Shown in pieces: positions 16,933 through 25,538 of a DNA stretch of 40,924 nucleotides (its first letter is position 1; each line of letters starts with the position of its first letter). Below the pieces are notes generated by a model. That model was not told the origin of the DNA. It did no database searches and saw only the letters and a program-made list of their open reading frames with translations. This DNA comes from a bacterium. Its GTDB lineage: Bacteria > Patescibacteriota > Dojkabacteria > JAKAPS01 > JAJZLI01. A program made the position numbers and the translations under genes. Where the stretch lies: NCBI GenBank assembly GCA_021803645.1, contig JAJZLI010000032.1, positions 1-40,924 on the forward strand, in the 5' to 3' direction.

Positions 16933-18465
16933 ATGTCTCAATCTCAAGAAAAAAAACAAAATGTTTCTACACACAGAAGGCCTCCTATAGTGACTTTAAT
17001 GGGGCATGTTGATCATGGTAAAACTTCTATTTTAGATGCAATAAGAGGAGCTAATGTAGCATCCCAAGAATCTGGTGGTATAACTCAGAACATATCTGCT
17101 TTTAGTATGAAGTTTAACAATAGGGATATTACTTTTATTGACACTCCTGGACATGAACTATTTAATGGAATGAGAGAGCGAGGAGTTCTGATTGCTGATA
17201 TTGTACTTCTTGTTATTGCTGTTGATGATGGTGTAATGCCACAGACACTTGAGGTTATTGATCTGATAAAAAAATCAAATTTAAAAACAATTGTTGTATT
17301 TAATAAGATTGATCTTCCTAATGCAAATATAGATAAAATTAAATCTGACCTTGCAAATAGAGGTGTGCTTCTTGAAGGGTATGGAGGAGACATACCTTTT
17401 GTATCGATTAGTGCAAAAAATAAAAAGGGAATTGATGATCTTTTGGACATGATCTTCCTTTTATATGACACTATGGATATTAAAGAGAGTGATTATAGAG
17501 ATTCACTTGTTGTGCTTGAGTCTTATAAGGATAATCATATAGGTAATGTTAGCTTATGTTTGGTTGAAGATGGAGATATGTTTCCTGGATATTATATAAG
17601 AAGTAGTAGTGAATTTTTAGGTAGGATTAGGATATTAAAAGATGGTAGTTTTAATCCGGTAAAGGAGGTTTCATCTGGATTTCCTGTATATATTGCTGGT
17701 GCAAACTCACTTATACCTATAGGAGAAAGAATTTATTTTTCAAAAGACAAAGATGTCCTTTTATCCTCCATGCCCAAAAGTGAAAATAACCTTCTTGATA
17801 GTATGGAAGATAATACTAGTGGTAGTATTGAAGAAATATTTCAAAACCAGAGAAATCCCGATGAGAAAAAAATATCGATTATTCTAAAAGCTGACAGTAC
17901 TGGATCTATTGATGCTCTAAGAAATGCATTAGGTAAGATTGATAGTGGAGAAGTAAAGGTTTCTATTGTTAAAGCTGAGAGTGGTGATGTCTCTGATGAA
18001 GATATCACTTTGGCTAAGAATACTAGATCCATTATATTGGGTTTTAAGATAAAAATTCCATCAAGATTAAAACAAATGGCAGAGTCTCAACGAATTATAG
18101 TTTTAAGCTATGATGTAATATACAATCTAGTAGATGATGTTATTGGTGCTATTGATGCATTAATTCCTCCTGCAGAGTATGAAGTAGAAGTTGGTAAAGC
18201 AAATGTTATAAATGTTTTTACTCTATCGAACAAATCTTCTGTAGCAGGAAGCCTAGTAGATTCTGGTAAAATTATGATAAACTATAGGTGTAAGGTTGAA
18301 AGAGCGGGAGTAGTTATTTACTCTGGTAAAATTTCTTCACTCAGGCATTTGAAGGATTCAGTGAAAGAGGTTATGGCTGGAAATGAGTGTGGTATTGTCC
18401 TTAATCCAGCTTTTACTGCCGAGGTAGGAGATATAATTACGTGTTTTAAGGTTGAAAAAAATTAA
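16933..18465 (+). CDS. infB: Translation initiation factor IF-2 (short form)
   Basis: This GTPase delivers initiator fMet-tRNA to the ribosome. The G domain starts within 20 residues of the N-terminus: G1 is GHVDHGKTS, G3 is DTPGHELF and G4 is NKID. The beta-barrel domain II, the domain III stretch (KADSTGSIDALRNALGKI) and the C-terminal fMet-tRNA-binding domain (ending near KEVMAGNECGIVL) are present. At 510 residues it lacks the long variable N-terminal region of most bacterial IF-2. This is common in reduced genomes. The start is supported by the promoter 8 nt upstream. Confidence 0.97.
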   Translation: MSQSQEKKQNVSTHRRPPIVTLMGHVDHGKTSILDAIRGANVASQESGGITQNISAFSMKFNNRDITFIDTPGHELFNGMRERGVLIADIVLLVIAVDDGVMPQTLEVIDLIKKSNLKTIVVFNKIDLPNANIDKIKSDLANRGVLLEGYGGDIPFVSISAKNKKGIDDLLDMIFLLYDTMDIKESDYRDSLVVLESYKDNHIGNVSLCLVEDGDMFPGYYIRSSSEFLGRIRILKDGSFNPVKEVSSGFPVYIAGANSLIPIGERIYFSKDKDVLLSSMPKSENNLLDSMEDNTSGSIEEIFQNQRNPDEKKISIILKADSTGSIDALRNALGKIDSGEVKVSIVKAESGDVSDEDITLAKNTRSIILGFKIKIPSRLKQMAESQRIIVLSYDVIYNLVDDVIGAIDALIPPAEYEVEVGKANVINVFTLSNKSSVAGSLVDSGKIMINYRCKVERAGVVIYSGKISSLRHLKDSVKEVMAGNECGIVLNPAFTAEVGDIITCFKVEKN

Positions 18466-18489
18466 TCTGCCCAATAATATCTAAGTTTT

Positions 18490-19590
18490 ATGAATGATAA
18501 AGATTTATTGGAATTACAAAATTTATTAAAAACTAAGTCTAATATTCTTATTGCTTCCCATACAAGACCAACAATAGATAGTGTATCTTCTATTATTCTT
18601 TTATATAAACTTCTAACCTTACTATATAAAGATAAAAAAATAACTGTTTATCTTCCTAATCTACCAGAGCGTTTAGAATTTTTAATGAAGGTTGTCCCTG
18701 ATGATCTCCCTGTAATTAAGGAGTTGGAAGAATCTAAATATACCATTTCTATCCCTAAACAGACAGCTTTAATAGATTCTGTTAATTATATACCCGATGA
18801 GGAAAACTTTACTCTTAATATAAAATTATTAAAAGGGGATATTGATAAAGATGCTGTTAAGGTTAGTAAAATCGGATTTACATATGATCTTGTAATCTTA
18901 GTTGATACTCCATATTTAAAGTTTACAGGGAATCTTTCAAAGGCGATTGTCCCTGTTAGGTCTTCTATTTCTATTGTTAATATAGATTCTCATCCAGATA
19001 ATTCTCATTATGGAGATTGTAATATCTTCAAAGATAAATTTAGTACATCTCAGGTATTATTTGAATTATCTAATGATTTAAAATTTAATTTTGATAAAGA
19101 ATATTTAAATTTGATCCTTATTGCCATATTATATAAAACTGATGGCTTGAAAGCTCCTAATATTCCCTTTGATGTATTTAAGGATATTTCTTCTCTTGTA
19201 AGCCTTGGAGCCGATATCTCATATTCTATAAGGTGTATTTCTGGTAGTTTTGATTTGCAGGATCTAAAGGTTAAGGAAAGTGTAATCAGGAATGCTCAGG
19301 AAGGGAATATTGATAATGCAAAATATGTAAGATCTTCTGTTGATGGTATACTATCAAATCCGTGTGGATTATTGGAAACATTGTATATTCGTGGTATAAA
19401 TTTTGCTTTTATACTTTCTATTGTTGATAAAAAGGTAAAGGTATATGCCAAGTTTTTTACTTATGATCCTGGTATTGGTAATTTATCTGCAAATTTTGAT
19501 GATGTTAAATTTGAGGGTAGTGTATATACTTTTAATACTAATAAATCCCCTGATGAGGTTTCTAAGATACTAAGTTCTCTTATGCATTAA
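18490..19590 (+). CDS. DHH-family (NrnA-like) phosphoesterase with degenerate metal-binding motifs
   Basis: The fold is that of NrnA/RecJ-type DHH phosphoesterases, which degrade nanoRNA or pAp or cleave cyclic dinucleotides. The gene sits downstream of infB as nrnA does in many bacteria. The first motif, normally HxxPDxD, reads H24-T-R-P27-T28-I-D30, losing one Asp. The middle Asp survives (VDTP, Asp139). The DHH motif reads Asp166-Ser167-His168, losing one His. A C-terminal DHHA1-like domain seems present (about 230-366), but the usual GGGH-like motif is not evident. It may be inactive, RNA-binding only, or use other ligands. The 3' end overlaps convergent pnp by 4 nt. Confidence 0.75.
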   Translation: MNDKDLLELQNLLKTKSNILIASHTRPTIDSVSSIILLYKLLTLLYKDKKITVYLPNLPERLEFLMKVVPDDLPVIKELEESKYTISIPKQTALIDSVNYIPDEENFTLNIKLLKGDIDKDAVKVSKIGFTYDLVILVDTPYLKFTGNLSKAIVPVRSSISIVNIDSHPDNSHYGDCNIFKDKFSTSQVLFELSNDLKFNFDKEYLNLILIAILYKTDGLKAPNIPFDVFKDISSLVSLGADISYSIRCISGSFDLQDLKVKESVIRNAQEGNIDNAKYVRSSVDGILSNPCGLLETLYIRGINFAFILSIVDKKVKVYAKFFTYDPGIGNLSANFDDVKFEGSVYTFNTNKSPDEVSKILSSLMH

Positions 19591-21644
19591 GAGATTCCCT
19601 TCATTGATAACTTGAGCCTTCCCTGATCATCTCTACCAAGTACTTTAACTTTTACCATTTGCCCAATTTTGACAATTGTTTCTGGATTTTTTACAAATCC
19701 ATCCTTCATCTCAGAGACATGTACAAGCCCTGAAATGTTTGGACTTACATCAACAAATGCACCGAATGTAGTAATTTTTACTACTTTCCCATCATACACC
19801 TTTCCTGTTTCTGCTTCCTGTGTAATATCCTTTATCATTTTTATTGCTATCTCTCTTTGCTCTTGAGTTTGTGCAGATACAGATACAGTACCATCTTCCT
19901 CTACGCTGACATCAGCTCCAGATTTTTCTATTATACCCTTAATTGTTTTTCCCCCTGAACCGATTATATCTCCAATTTTGCTTACTTCTATTTGTATAGT
20001 TTCTATAACAGGAGCATATTGAGAAATATCACTTCTTGATTGAGATATTACTTCAAGCATTTTGTCTAATATGAATTCCCTACCTTCCTTGGCTTGTATT
20101 AATGCCTTTTTTAATACTTCTACAGGAATTCCTTTGAGTTTATTGTCCATTTGTAGTGCTGTAATACCTTCTTTAGATCCTGCGACTTTAAAATCCATAT
20201 CTCCAAAGTGGTCTTCTGGCCCTTGTATATCTGTTAATATTACATATTCATTTTTTTCTTCATCTGCAACAAGTCCCATAGCTACGCCTGATATTGGTGA
20301 TTTAATTGGAACTCCTGCTGCCATAAGGGATAGAGTTGAACCACATACAGAAGCCATTGAAGATGATCCATTTGATGCAAGTGTTTCTGATACAACCCTT
20401 ATTGCATAAGGAAATTCAGATAAGGAAGGAATTTGTCTTTCTAATGCTCTTTCTGCTAATGCCCCATGCCCAATATCTCTCCTTGATGGATAGTATAGAT
20501 TTTTGCTTATCTCCCCTACTGACCAACCGGGAAAGTTATAGTGATGCATATATCTCTTTATTTCTTCACCATATATGCTTTCTATAAGTTGACCTTGTTT
20601 GCCAGCGGCTAAAGTTACTACAGACAATACTTGTGTTTCTCCTCTTTGGAAAAGTGCTGATCCATGAGTCCTTGGAAGAATATCAATATCTATATATAAA
20701 GGTCTAATCTCGTTTAATTTTCTTTTATCTGGTCTTACTTTTTTATTTAATATTCCTTCTCTTGTAGTCTGCTTTTCTAATGTTGTTACAACCTCACTTA
20801 TTGCTCCAGCTTCATATTTATCTTTTAGATCTTCTATAATATCTTTAAATAGATTGTTATCTTTCTCTTCCCATATAGATTTTTCAATTCTTGAGTAGTA
20901 TTTATTTTGTATAAGATCAAATAACTCTTTGTCTATGACATGAGGTATATATTCAAATTCCTTAGGTTCTATTTCCTTCAAAAACTCTTTTTGTAATTCT
21001 AGGATTTTATGAGCACTCATTTTAGCAAATTCAATTGCCTCTATCATTCTTTCTTCCTTGATACTGTCGGCCCCAGCCTCTATCATTGATATAGAATGTT
21101 CTGTTGATGACACAATTAGATTTAGAGAAGAATCATCTATTTCTATGTTTGTCGGATTTAAAATAAAGTCACCACCAATTTCTCCTACTTTTACGCTTGC
21201 AACTGGACCCTCAAATGGTAGTCCTGCAGAAAGTAGGGCAAGTGATACAGCATTGACTGCAAGTATTGAGGGGTCATTTAGTTTATCGTATGAAAGTACA
21301 GTTACTGCAATTTGTACTTCATTCAAAAAATCATCCTTGAATATTGGTCTAATTGATCTATCTATTATCCTTGCTTTCAATATCTCATTTGGAGAAGGTC
21401 TTCCTTCTCTTTTTATAAACCTTGAAGAAGAGATCATCCCTCCTGCATATAATTTTTCAATATACTCGACTGTTAATGGAAAAAAATCTATTCCCTCTTT
21501 GGCTTCACCAACAACAACAGTTGCAAGAACTACTGTCTCTCCCATTTGAGCTAATATCGAGGAAGTTGCTTTTTGAGCCAACCTACCAGTTTCAAAGGAT
21601 ATTGTGTGGTTTCCTATTTGAGATTCTTTTTTGACAATATTCAT
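19587..21644 (-). CDS. pnp: Polyribonucleotide nucleotidyltransferase (PNPase)
   Basis: This phosphorolytic 3'-5' exoribonuclease has 685 residues, near the family norm. The first RNase PH domain (from ISFETGRLAQKATSSILAQM) is followed by the alpha-helical linker and the catalytic second RNase PH domain. That domain includes RTHGSALFQRGETQ and the ILTDIQGPEDHFGDMDFKVAG block with its acidic residues. A KH domain (IGDIIGSGGKTIKGIIEKSG) and a C-terminal S1 domain (GKVYDGKVVKITTFGAFVDV) complete it. The start codon shares one base with the stop of rpsO (TAATG), the classical rpsO-pnp operon. Confidence 0.98.
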   Translation of the reverse strand: MNIVKKESQIGNHTISFETGRLAQKATSSILAQMGETVVLATVVVGEAKEGIDFFPLTVEYIEKLYAGGMISSSRFIKREGRPSPNEILKARIIDRSIRPIFKDDFLNEVQIAVTVLSYDKLNDPSILAVNAVSLALLSAGLPFEGPVASVKVGEIGGDFILNPTNIEIDDSSLNLIVSSTEHSISMIEAGADSIKEERMIEAIEFAKMSAHKILELQKEFLKEIEPKEFEYIPHVIDKELFDLIQNKYYSRIEKSIWEEKDNNLFKDIIEDLKDKYEAGAISEVVTTLEKQTTREGILNKKVRPDKRKLNEIRPLYIDIDILPRTHGSALFQRGETQVLSVVTLAAGKQGQLIESIYGEEIKRYMHHYNFPGWSVGEISKNLYYPSRRDIGHGALAERALERQIPSLSEFPYAIRVVSETLASNGSSSMASVCGSTLSLMAAGVPIKSPISGVAMGLVADEEKNEYVILTDIQGPEDHFGDMDFKVAGSKEGITALQMDNKLKGIPVEVLKKALIQAKEGREFILDKMLEVISQSRSDISQYAPVIETIQIEVSKIGDIIGSGGKTIKGIIEKSGADVSVEEDGTVSVSAQTQEQREIAIKMIKDITQEAETGKVYDGKVVKITTFGAFVDVSPNISGLVHVSEMKDGFVKNPETIVKIGQMVKVKVLGRDDQGRLKLSMKGIS

Positions 21645-22042
21645 TATTTCTTCAATCCTAACTTCTTTATTAATTCTTGGTATCTTTCTTTATCCTTATT
21701 TTCAATAAACTGAAGCAGTCTCCTTCTTTTTCCTATAATTTGAAATAGACCTCTTCTTGAATGATTATCTTTTCTGTTTTTCTTTAGATGTTCAGATAAT
21801 TGAACAATTCTTTGTGAAAATAAGGCTATTTGTACTTCAGGTGATCCAGTATCTCCCTCATGTGTCGCAAATTTGGATATTAATTTTTCTCTTGAAAGGT
21901 TTGAAATATCAACTTCTTCTGATTTTATTTTTTCAGGTGCTACTTTTTTAGCCTTTATTTTTGGTTTAGTTTCTTTTGCCTTAGAAACTATTTTTTTCTT
22001 AGTAGTTACCGTCGTTTTCTTTTTTTCTATTTTTTTTGCCAT
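21644..22042 (-). CDS. rpsO: 30S ribosomal protein S15 with basic N-terminal extension
   Basis: The C-terminal 88 residues are canonical S15 (LSREKLISKFATHEGDTGSP, HLKKNRKDNHSRRG and RRRLLQFIENKD), which binds 16S rRNA early in assembly of the platform. The start chosen is ATG 22042 (MAKKIEKKK), giving about 132 residues. An in-frame TTG at 22069 would add nine unlikely hydrophobic residues. The about 45-residue N-terminal extension is Lys/Thr/Ala-rich and probably disordered; typical S15 has 85-90 residues. It is the first gene of the operon with pnp, with 1-nt overlap. Confidence 0.95.
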   Translation of the reverse strand: MAKKIEKKKTTVTTKKKIVSKAKETKPKIKAKKVAPEKIKSEEVDISNLSREKLISKFATHEGDTGSPEVQIALFSQRIVQLSEHLKKNRKDNHSRRGLFQIIGKRRRLLQFIENKDKERYQELIKKLGLKK

Positions 22043-22171
22043 TCTTAACAAAATAACAAAACCCCACAATAACTAGAGTTTTGTCCTAATATAATACTTT
22101 GAGTTTAATTGGTAAAAGAAGCTTAACTATAAGAGTATCAAAAATTTTCCTAAATGTCAAAATATATAATG

Positions 22172-22423
22172 TTAATTATTTGTTCTCCCTATTTTAATAA
22201 TCCCCATTTTATAGAAGATAAAACATCCTATAGCTATAGAGGACATAACAATAATGCCTGTTTCCAAGAAATTAAAAATGGATTGTATATTTATGTTATT
22301 GATATTTGTTAGTATATTCAGTATTAAAGCAATGAAACCTAAGAACAAAAAAGTAGAACATGCAACTAATAATGTTGCAATAATAATAAGTAAAATCTTT
22401 TTTACAAAATACTCGATTCTCAT
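22172..22423 (-). CDS. Small two-TM membrane protein, unknown function
   Basis: This 83-residue protein begins MRIEYFVKK and has two hydrophobic spans (ILLIIIATLLVACSTFLFLG and TGIIVMSSIAIGCFIFYKMG) joined by an Asn/Ile-rich loop. I do not recognise a family. That it is a real gene is supported by a near-consensus promoter placed so that transcription starts at its ATG (see 22430-22458). It lies between the rpsO-pnp operon and the divergent RNase J gene and is monocistronic as far as can be seen. Confidence 0.6.
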   Translation of the reverse strand: MRIEYFVKKILLIIIATLLVACSTFLFLGFIALILNILTNINNINIQSIFNFLETGIIVMSSIAIGCFIFYKMGIIKIGRTNN

Positions 22424-22429
22424 GCCATT

Positions 22430-22458
22430 AGTGTATTCCTATTCAATGAATTTGTCAA
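22430..22458 (-). promoter_or_regulatory. Leaderless promoter of the 83-residue membrane protein gene
   Basis: On the minus strand, TTGACA (22458-22453), a 17-bp spacer and TACACT (22435-22430) are followed by 6 nt and ATG 22423. This is the best -35/-10 pair in the window. Confidence 0.72.
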
Positions 22459-22518
22459 TATAACATTACATATTGGGTATGACATCATTATCTGTTGTTG
22501 TATATTTTTTTCATTTAG

Positions 22519-22527
22519 TGATATACT
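22519..22527 (+). promoter_or_regulatory. Extended -10 promoter upstream of RNase J
   Basis: TGATATACT, identical to the nusA and infB boxes, here lies 78 nt before the ATG. The predicted leader is about 70 nt, the longest seen for this motif in the window. A further TATAAT at 22581-22586 and TGTTATATA at 22587-22595 could give short-leader transcripts. Confidence 0.55.
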
Positions 22528-22544
22528 TGTAAACTTACGTAAAT

Positions 22545-22570
22545 TTCTATATATGGAAATATATATAGAA
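22545..22570 (+). promoter_or_regulatory. AU-rich hairpin in the RNase J leader
   Basis: A perfect 10-bp inverted repeat, TTCTATATAT (22545-22554) and ATATATAGAA (22561-22570), encloses a 6-nt loop inside the predicted rnj 5' leader. It has no following T-run, so it is not an intrinsic terminator. A role in autoregulation or mRNA stability is possible but unsupported. Confidence 0.4.
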
Positions 22571-22605
22571 TATTTATTTTTATAATTGTTATATAAATTT
22601 CAAGT

Positions 22606-24300
22606 ATGTCAGATAATCTGCGTGTTATCCCGTTAGGTGGAACTGAAGAGGTTGGTATAAATAGTACAATTTTTGAAAATAAAGGGGACATTATTGTTGT
22701 TGATTTTGGACTTGGTTTTTCAGAAGATGATGTTTATGGTATTGACTTCATTATTCCAAATTTCGAATATTTAAAACAAAATAAAGCAAAAATTAGAGGT
22801 ATTGTTATTACTCATGGTCATCTTGATCATATTGGGGGGCTTCCATATGTATTAGATCAAATAGGTAATCCTCCTGTATATGGTACAAAAATGACAGCCT
22901 CTATTATTAGGGATAAATTAAAAGATACAAAAAAATTAAAAGATGCAAGTGTAATTGAATTTTCTCCAGATGATACATTTAAGTTAGGGTCATTTAATTT
23001 ATCATTTTTTAGAGTTAATCATAATATCCCAGATTCTGTTGGTATTGTTATTGGTACTCAATATGGAAATATTGTGCATACTGGGGATTTTAAATTTGAC
23101 AATACCCCGTTTGAAGAACCAGTAACAGAGTATGGGAAAATTGCAAAAGTTGGAATGGAAGGTGTTCTACTTCTACTTTCTGATAGTACTAATGCAACCA
23201 AAACTGGTATGTCTGTGTCTGAAAGTAGCATTACCCCTGTTCTTGAAGGAATTATTGTAAATGCAAAGGGAAGGGTTATTGCTGCAACTTTCTCTTCTTT
23301 GCTAACTCGAGTAAATCAACTGATATCTCTTGCGTACAAGCATGGACGAAAGGTTGCAATTTCTGGTTCTTCTATGGTAAGCACCGTTAGTATTGCAAAA
23401 TCTTTGGGGTATTTAAAAGTTCCTAAAGATTTGTTTATAAAGATAGAAGATGTTCCTAACTACCCTGAAAATGAAGTATTGATTATAACCACTGGAGCTC
23501 AGGGGGAAGAAAATGCCGGCTTGATGAAAATGATTATGGGAGAGCATTCCTCAATTAATATAAAAAAGGAAGATACAATATTGCTTTCATCTTCTGTAAT
23601 CCCTACAAATGCGTTTTTGGTACAGAAGTTGTTGGATTTTCTTGTTGGATCAGGTGCTCATGTTATTCATCAGAGTATTATGGATGTTCACGCCGGAGGG
23701 CATGCACATCAAGAGGATCATAAACTCCTTTTTAACCTTGTTAAACCAAAATATTTTATGCCTATTGAAGGATATCAATCTTTCCTCGATACTCATATAC
23801 AAACAGCAAAATCTGTTGGTATTAAAGAAGAAAATATTTTATTTCCTCGCAATGGTCTTGCTTTTGAATATGATGAATCTAGAGGGTTTATAAAGAAGGA
23901 AAGAATCAAACATGCTCCTGTTAGAATTTCAGGGAATACAATAGGAGATTTAGGTAATAGGGTTATGAAAGAGCGAGAGCAACTTTCTGGCCAGGGACTT
24001 GTTACTGTGCTTTTTAATGTAAATTCAGACCATAAACTTATACTCCCCGTTCATGTTATCTCAAGAGGTTTTGTATTTTCTAAAAAAAGTTTTCAGTTAA
24101 TAGATATTGTGGAGAAAAAAGCGCAATCTTTATTTGAATCTCATTTTGAAGGTAAGGAGTTTGAAACTGGAGATGTAAGGGAATATATCTCTAAAAGATT
24201 ACAATCTTTTCTTTTTGAAAAGTATGGAAAAGATCCTCTCATATTAGTTATTGTAAATATAAATGGAAATACAAAATATACGAGCAACAGTAGTCAGTAA
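22606..24300 (+). CDS. rnj: Ribonuclease J
   Basis: This is a metallo-beta-lactamase/beta-CASP nuclease with 5'-3' exo- and endoribonuclease activity in mRNA decay and rRNA maturation. The metal-binding motif is H70-G-H72-L-D74-H75 (THGHLDHIGG). A further ligand region reads VHTGDFKFDNTP. The beta-CASP domain includes RVIAATFSSLLTRVNQLI, and the later motif is DVHAGGHAHQED. A C-terminal domain (from about residue 440) is present, so the 564-residue length is normal. The reading frame overlaps the next gene by 38 nt. Confidence 0.96.
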   Translation: MSDNLRVIPLGGTEEVGINSTIFENKGDIIVVDFGLGFSEDDVYGIDFIIPNFEYLKQNKAKIRGIVITHGHLDHIGGLPYVLDQIGNPPVYGTKMTASIIRDKLKDTKKLKDASVIEFSPDDTFKLGSFNLSFFRVNHNIPDSVGIVIGTQYGNIVHTGDFKFDNTPFEEPVTEYGKIAKVGMEGVLLLLSDSTNATKTGMSVSESSITPVLEGIIVNAKGRVIAATFSSLLTRVNQLISLAYKHGRKVAISGSSMVSTVSIAKSLGYLKVPKDLFIKIEDVPNYPENEVLIITTGAQGEENAGLMKMIMGEHSSINIKKEDTILLSSSVIPTNAFLVQKLLDFLVGSGAHVIHQSIMDVHAGGHAHQEDHKLLFNLVKPKYFMPIEGYQSFLDTHIQTAKSVGIKEENILFPRNGLAFEYDESRGFIKKERIKHAPVRISGNTIGDLGNRVMKEREQLSGQGLVTVLFNVNSDHKLILPVHVISRGFVFSKKSFQLIDIVEKKAQSLFESHFEGKEFETGDVREYISKRLQSFLFEKYGKDPLILVIVNINGNTKYTSNSSQ

Positions 24301-24925
24301 AAAAATTGTTAATAATGTAGCCATACTTTTAAATCTGTCTGCTCATGTACCTATTGAATATAAAGCTGGACAATATTTTTCTTTCATTTTTTCTGATAAA
24401 TTACGAAGGTCATATTCTGTAACTTCTACAGATTGTTCTAGTACAATCTCTTTTGCTATAAAGATTGACGATGGAGAAGGATCACAAGCTATATCAGAAC
24501 TAAAGTTAGGATATAATATTGACCTGCTTGGTCCATTGGGGAAATTTACATATATTGATGATGGATCTAACACTCTTGTTTTTATTGCGACAGGGATTGG
24601 TATTGCCCCAATAAAGGGTATTATTGATAACCTTTTAAAAAACTCTTTTAGTGGAAAAATTTATTTATTTTGGGGAGTTAGGAATGAAAAAAATTTTATT
24701 TATGATTTTTCCTTGTATCCAATAAAATTTATTCCTGTTGTTTCTGCTCCTGAAGGTAATTTTGAAAATGTTGGCCATGTTCAGGATTTTATAAAAAAGT
24801 TAGATTTTCCTGAAAATACATCTTTTTATATTTGTGGCTCTCCTATGATAGTAAATGATATTCGTAGTTTTATAAAATCAACCTTTGTTGCTGATTATAG
24901 TAAAATATATGTTGAAAAATTTTAA
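24263..24925 (+). CDS. FAD/NAD(P)-binding oxidoreductase, ferredoxin-NADP+ reductase-like
   Basis: This 220-residue protein has the two domains of the FNR superfamily. The FAD-binding barrel carries the flavin motif RRSYSVTS and AIKIDDGEGSQAISEL. The nucleotide-binding domain carries ATGIGIAPIKG and YICGSPMIV. It moves electrons between NAD(P)H and a flavin or protein partner. No 2Fe-2S domain is attached, so the partner is separate and unknown. The ATG at 24263 is the only reasonable start and lies 38 nt inside rnj. The downstream neighbour is a peroxiredoxin, so a role in redox defence is possible. Confidence 0.85.
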   Translation: MEIQNIRATVVSKKIVNNVAILLNLSAHVPIEYKAGQYFSFIFSDKLRRSYSVTSTDCSSTISFAIKIDDGEGSQAISELKLGYNIDLLGPLGKFTYIDDGSNTLVFIATGIGIAPIKGIIDNLLKNSFSGKIYLFWGVRNEKNFIYDFSLYPIKFIPVVSAPEGNFENVGHVQDFIKKLDFPENTSFYICGSPMIVNDIRSFIKSTFVADYSKIYVEKF

Positions 24926-24964
24926 TTTTATGTTAATGTATTAGATATATATTTGTCAATTATT

Positions 24965-25441
24965 ATGAAAGATAACAATTTAAAGGAGGGAGATATTGCT
25001 CCTGATTTTGAACTTAAAGATTACAATGGTGTTTCTTTATCATTATCCTCTTTGAGGGGGAAGTATGTGGTTTTATACTTTTATCCTAAGGACGATACTC
25101 CTGGTTGTACTATTGAAGCAAAATCATTTAGGGATAGTTATCAAGAATTTCTTAGTTTGGGTGTCGTTGTTGTTGGAATTAGTGTAGATGATCAGTCTTC
25201 TCATAAAAGATTTTGTGAAAAATATGCCTTGCCATTTCCTCTTCTTTCTGATGAGAACCTTGAGGTTGTAAAGGCATATGGTGTATGGGGAAGTAAATCA
25301 TTGTATGGTAAAATTTTTGAAGGAACTAATAGAATTACTTTTGTAATAGATCCTGACGGTAAGATTTCTAAGATCTGGAAAAAAGTGAATGTTAATAGTC
25401 ATACTAATGAAGTTCTTGATTATGTAAGGTCTTTAGTATAG
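24965..25441 (+). CDS. bcp: Peroxiredoxin, BCP/PrxQ type
   Basis: This thioredoxin-fold peroxidase reduces hydroperoxides. The peroxidatic cysteine is in YPKDDTPGCTIEAKSFRD (Cys48 counted from ATG 24965). The resolving cysteine five residues later in many BCPs is replaced (CTIEAK has none). Another Cys in HKRFCEKYALPFPLLSD could serve, or it may be a 1-Cys enzyme. The ATG at 24965 fits the family start (LKEGDIAPDFELKD) better than the in-frame TTG at 24953. It has the typical length of about 158 residues. Confidence 0.94.
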   Translation: MKDNNLKEGDIAPDFELKDYNGVSLSLSSLRGKYVVLYFYPKDDTPGCTIEAKSFRDSYQEFLSLGVVVVGISVDDQSSHKRFCEKYALPFPLLSDENLEVVKAYGVWGSKSLYGKIFEGTNRITFVIDPDGKISKIWKKVNVNSHTNEVLDYVRSLV

Positions 25442-25538
25442 ATTCTGTAACAATATGAATATGTCCTAAGATTATGAAGCTCCATGCTGTTTGTTCTTTC
25501 CATTTCATTTCCTTTTCATGTATATTTGATTAGGGAGC

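Noticed and set aside
22056..22084. Inverted repeat ACAAAAC / GTTTTGT in front of rpsO as an S15 autoregulatory hairpin
   Set aside because: Seven AT-rich pairs with a 15-nt loop could be chance, and no rRNA-like S15 binding feature is visible.
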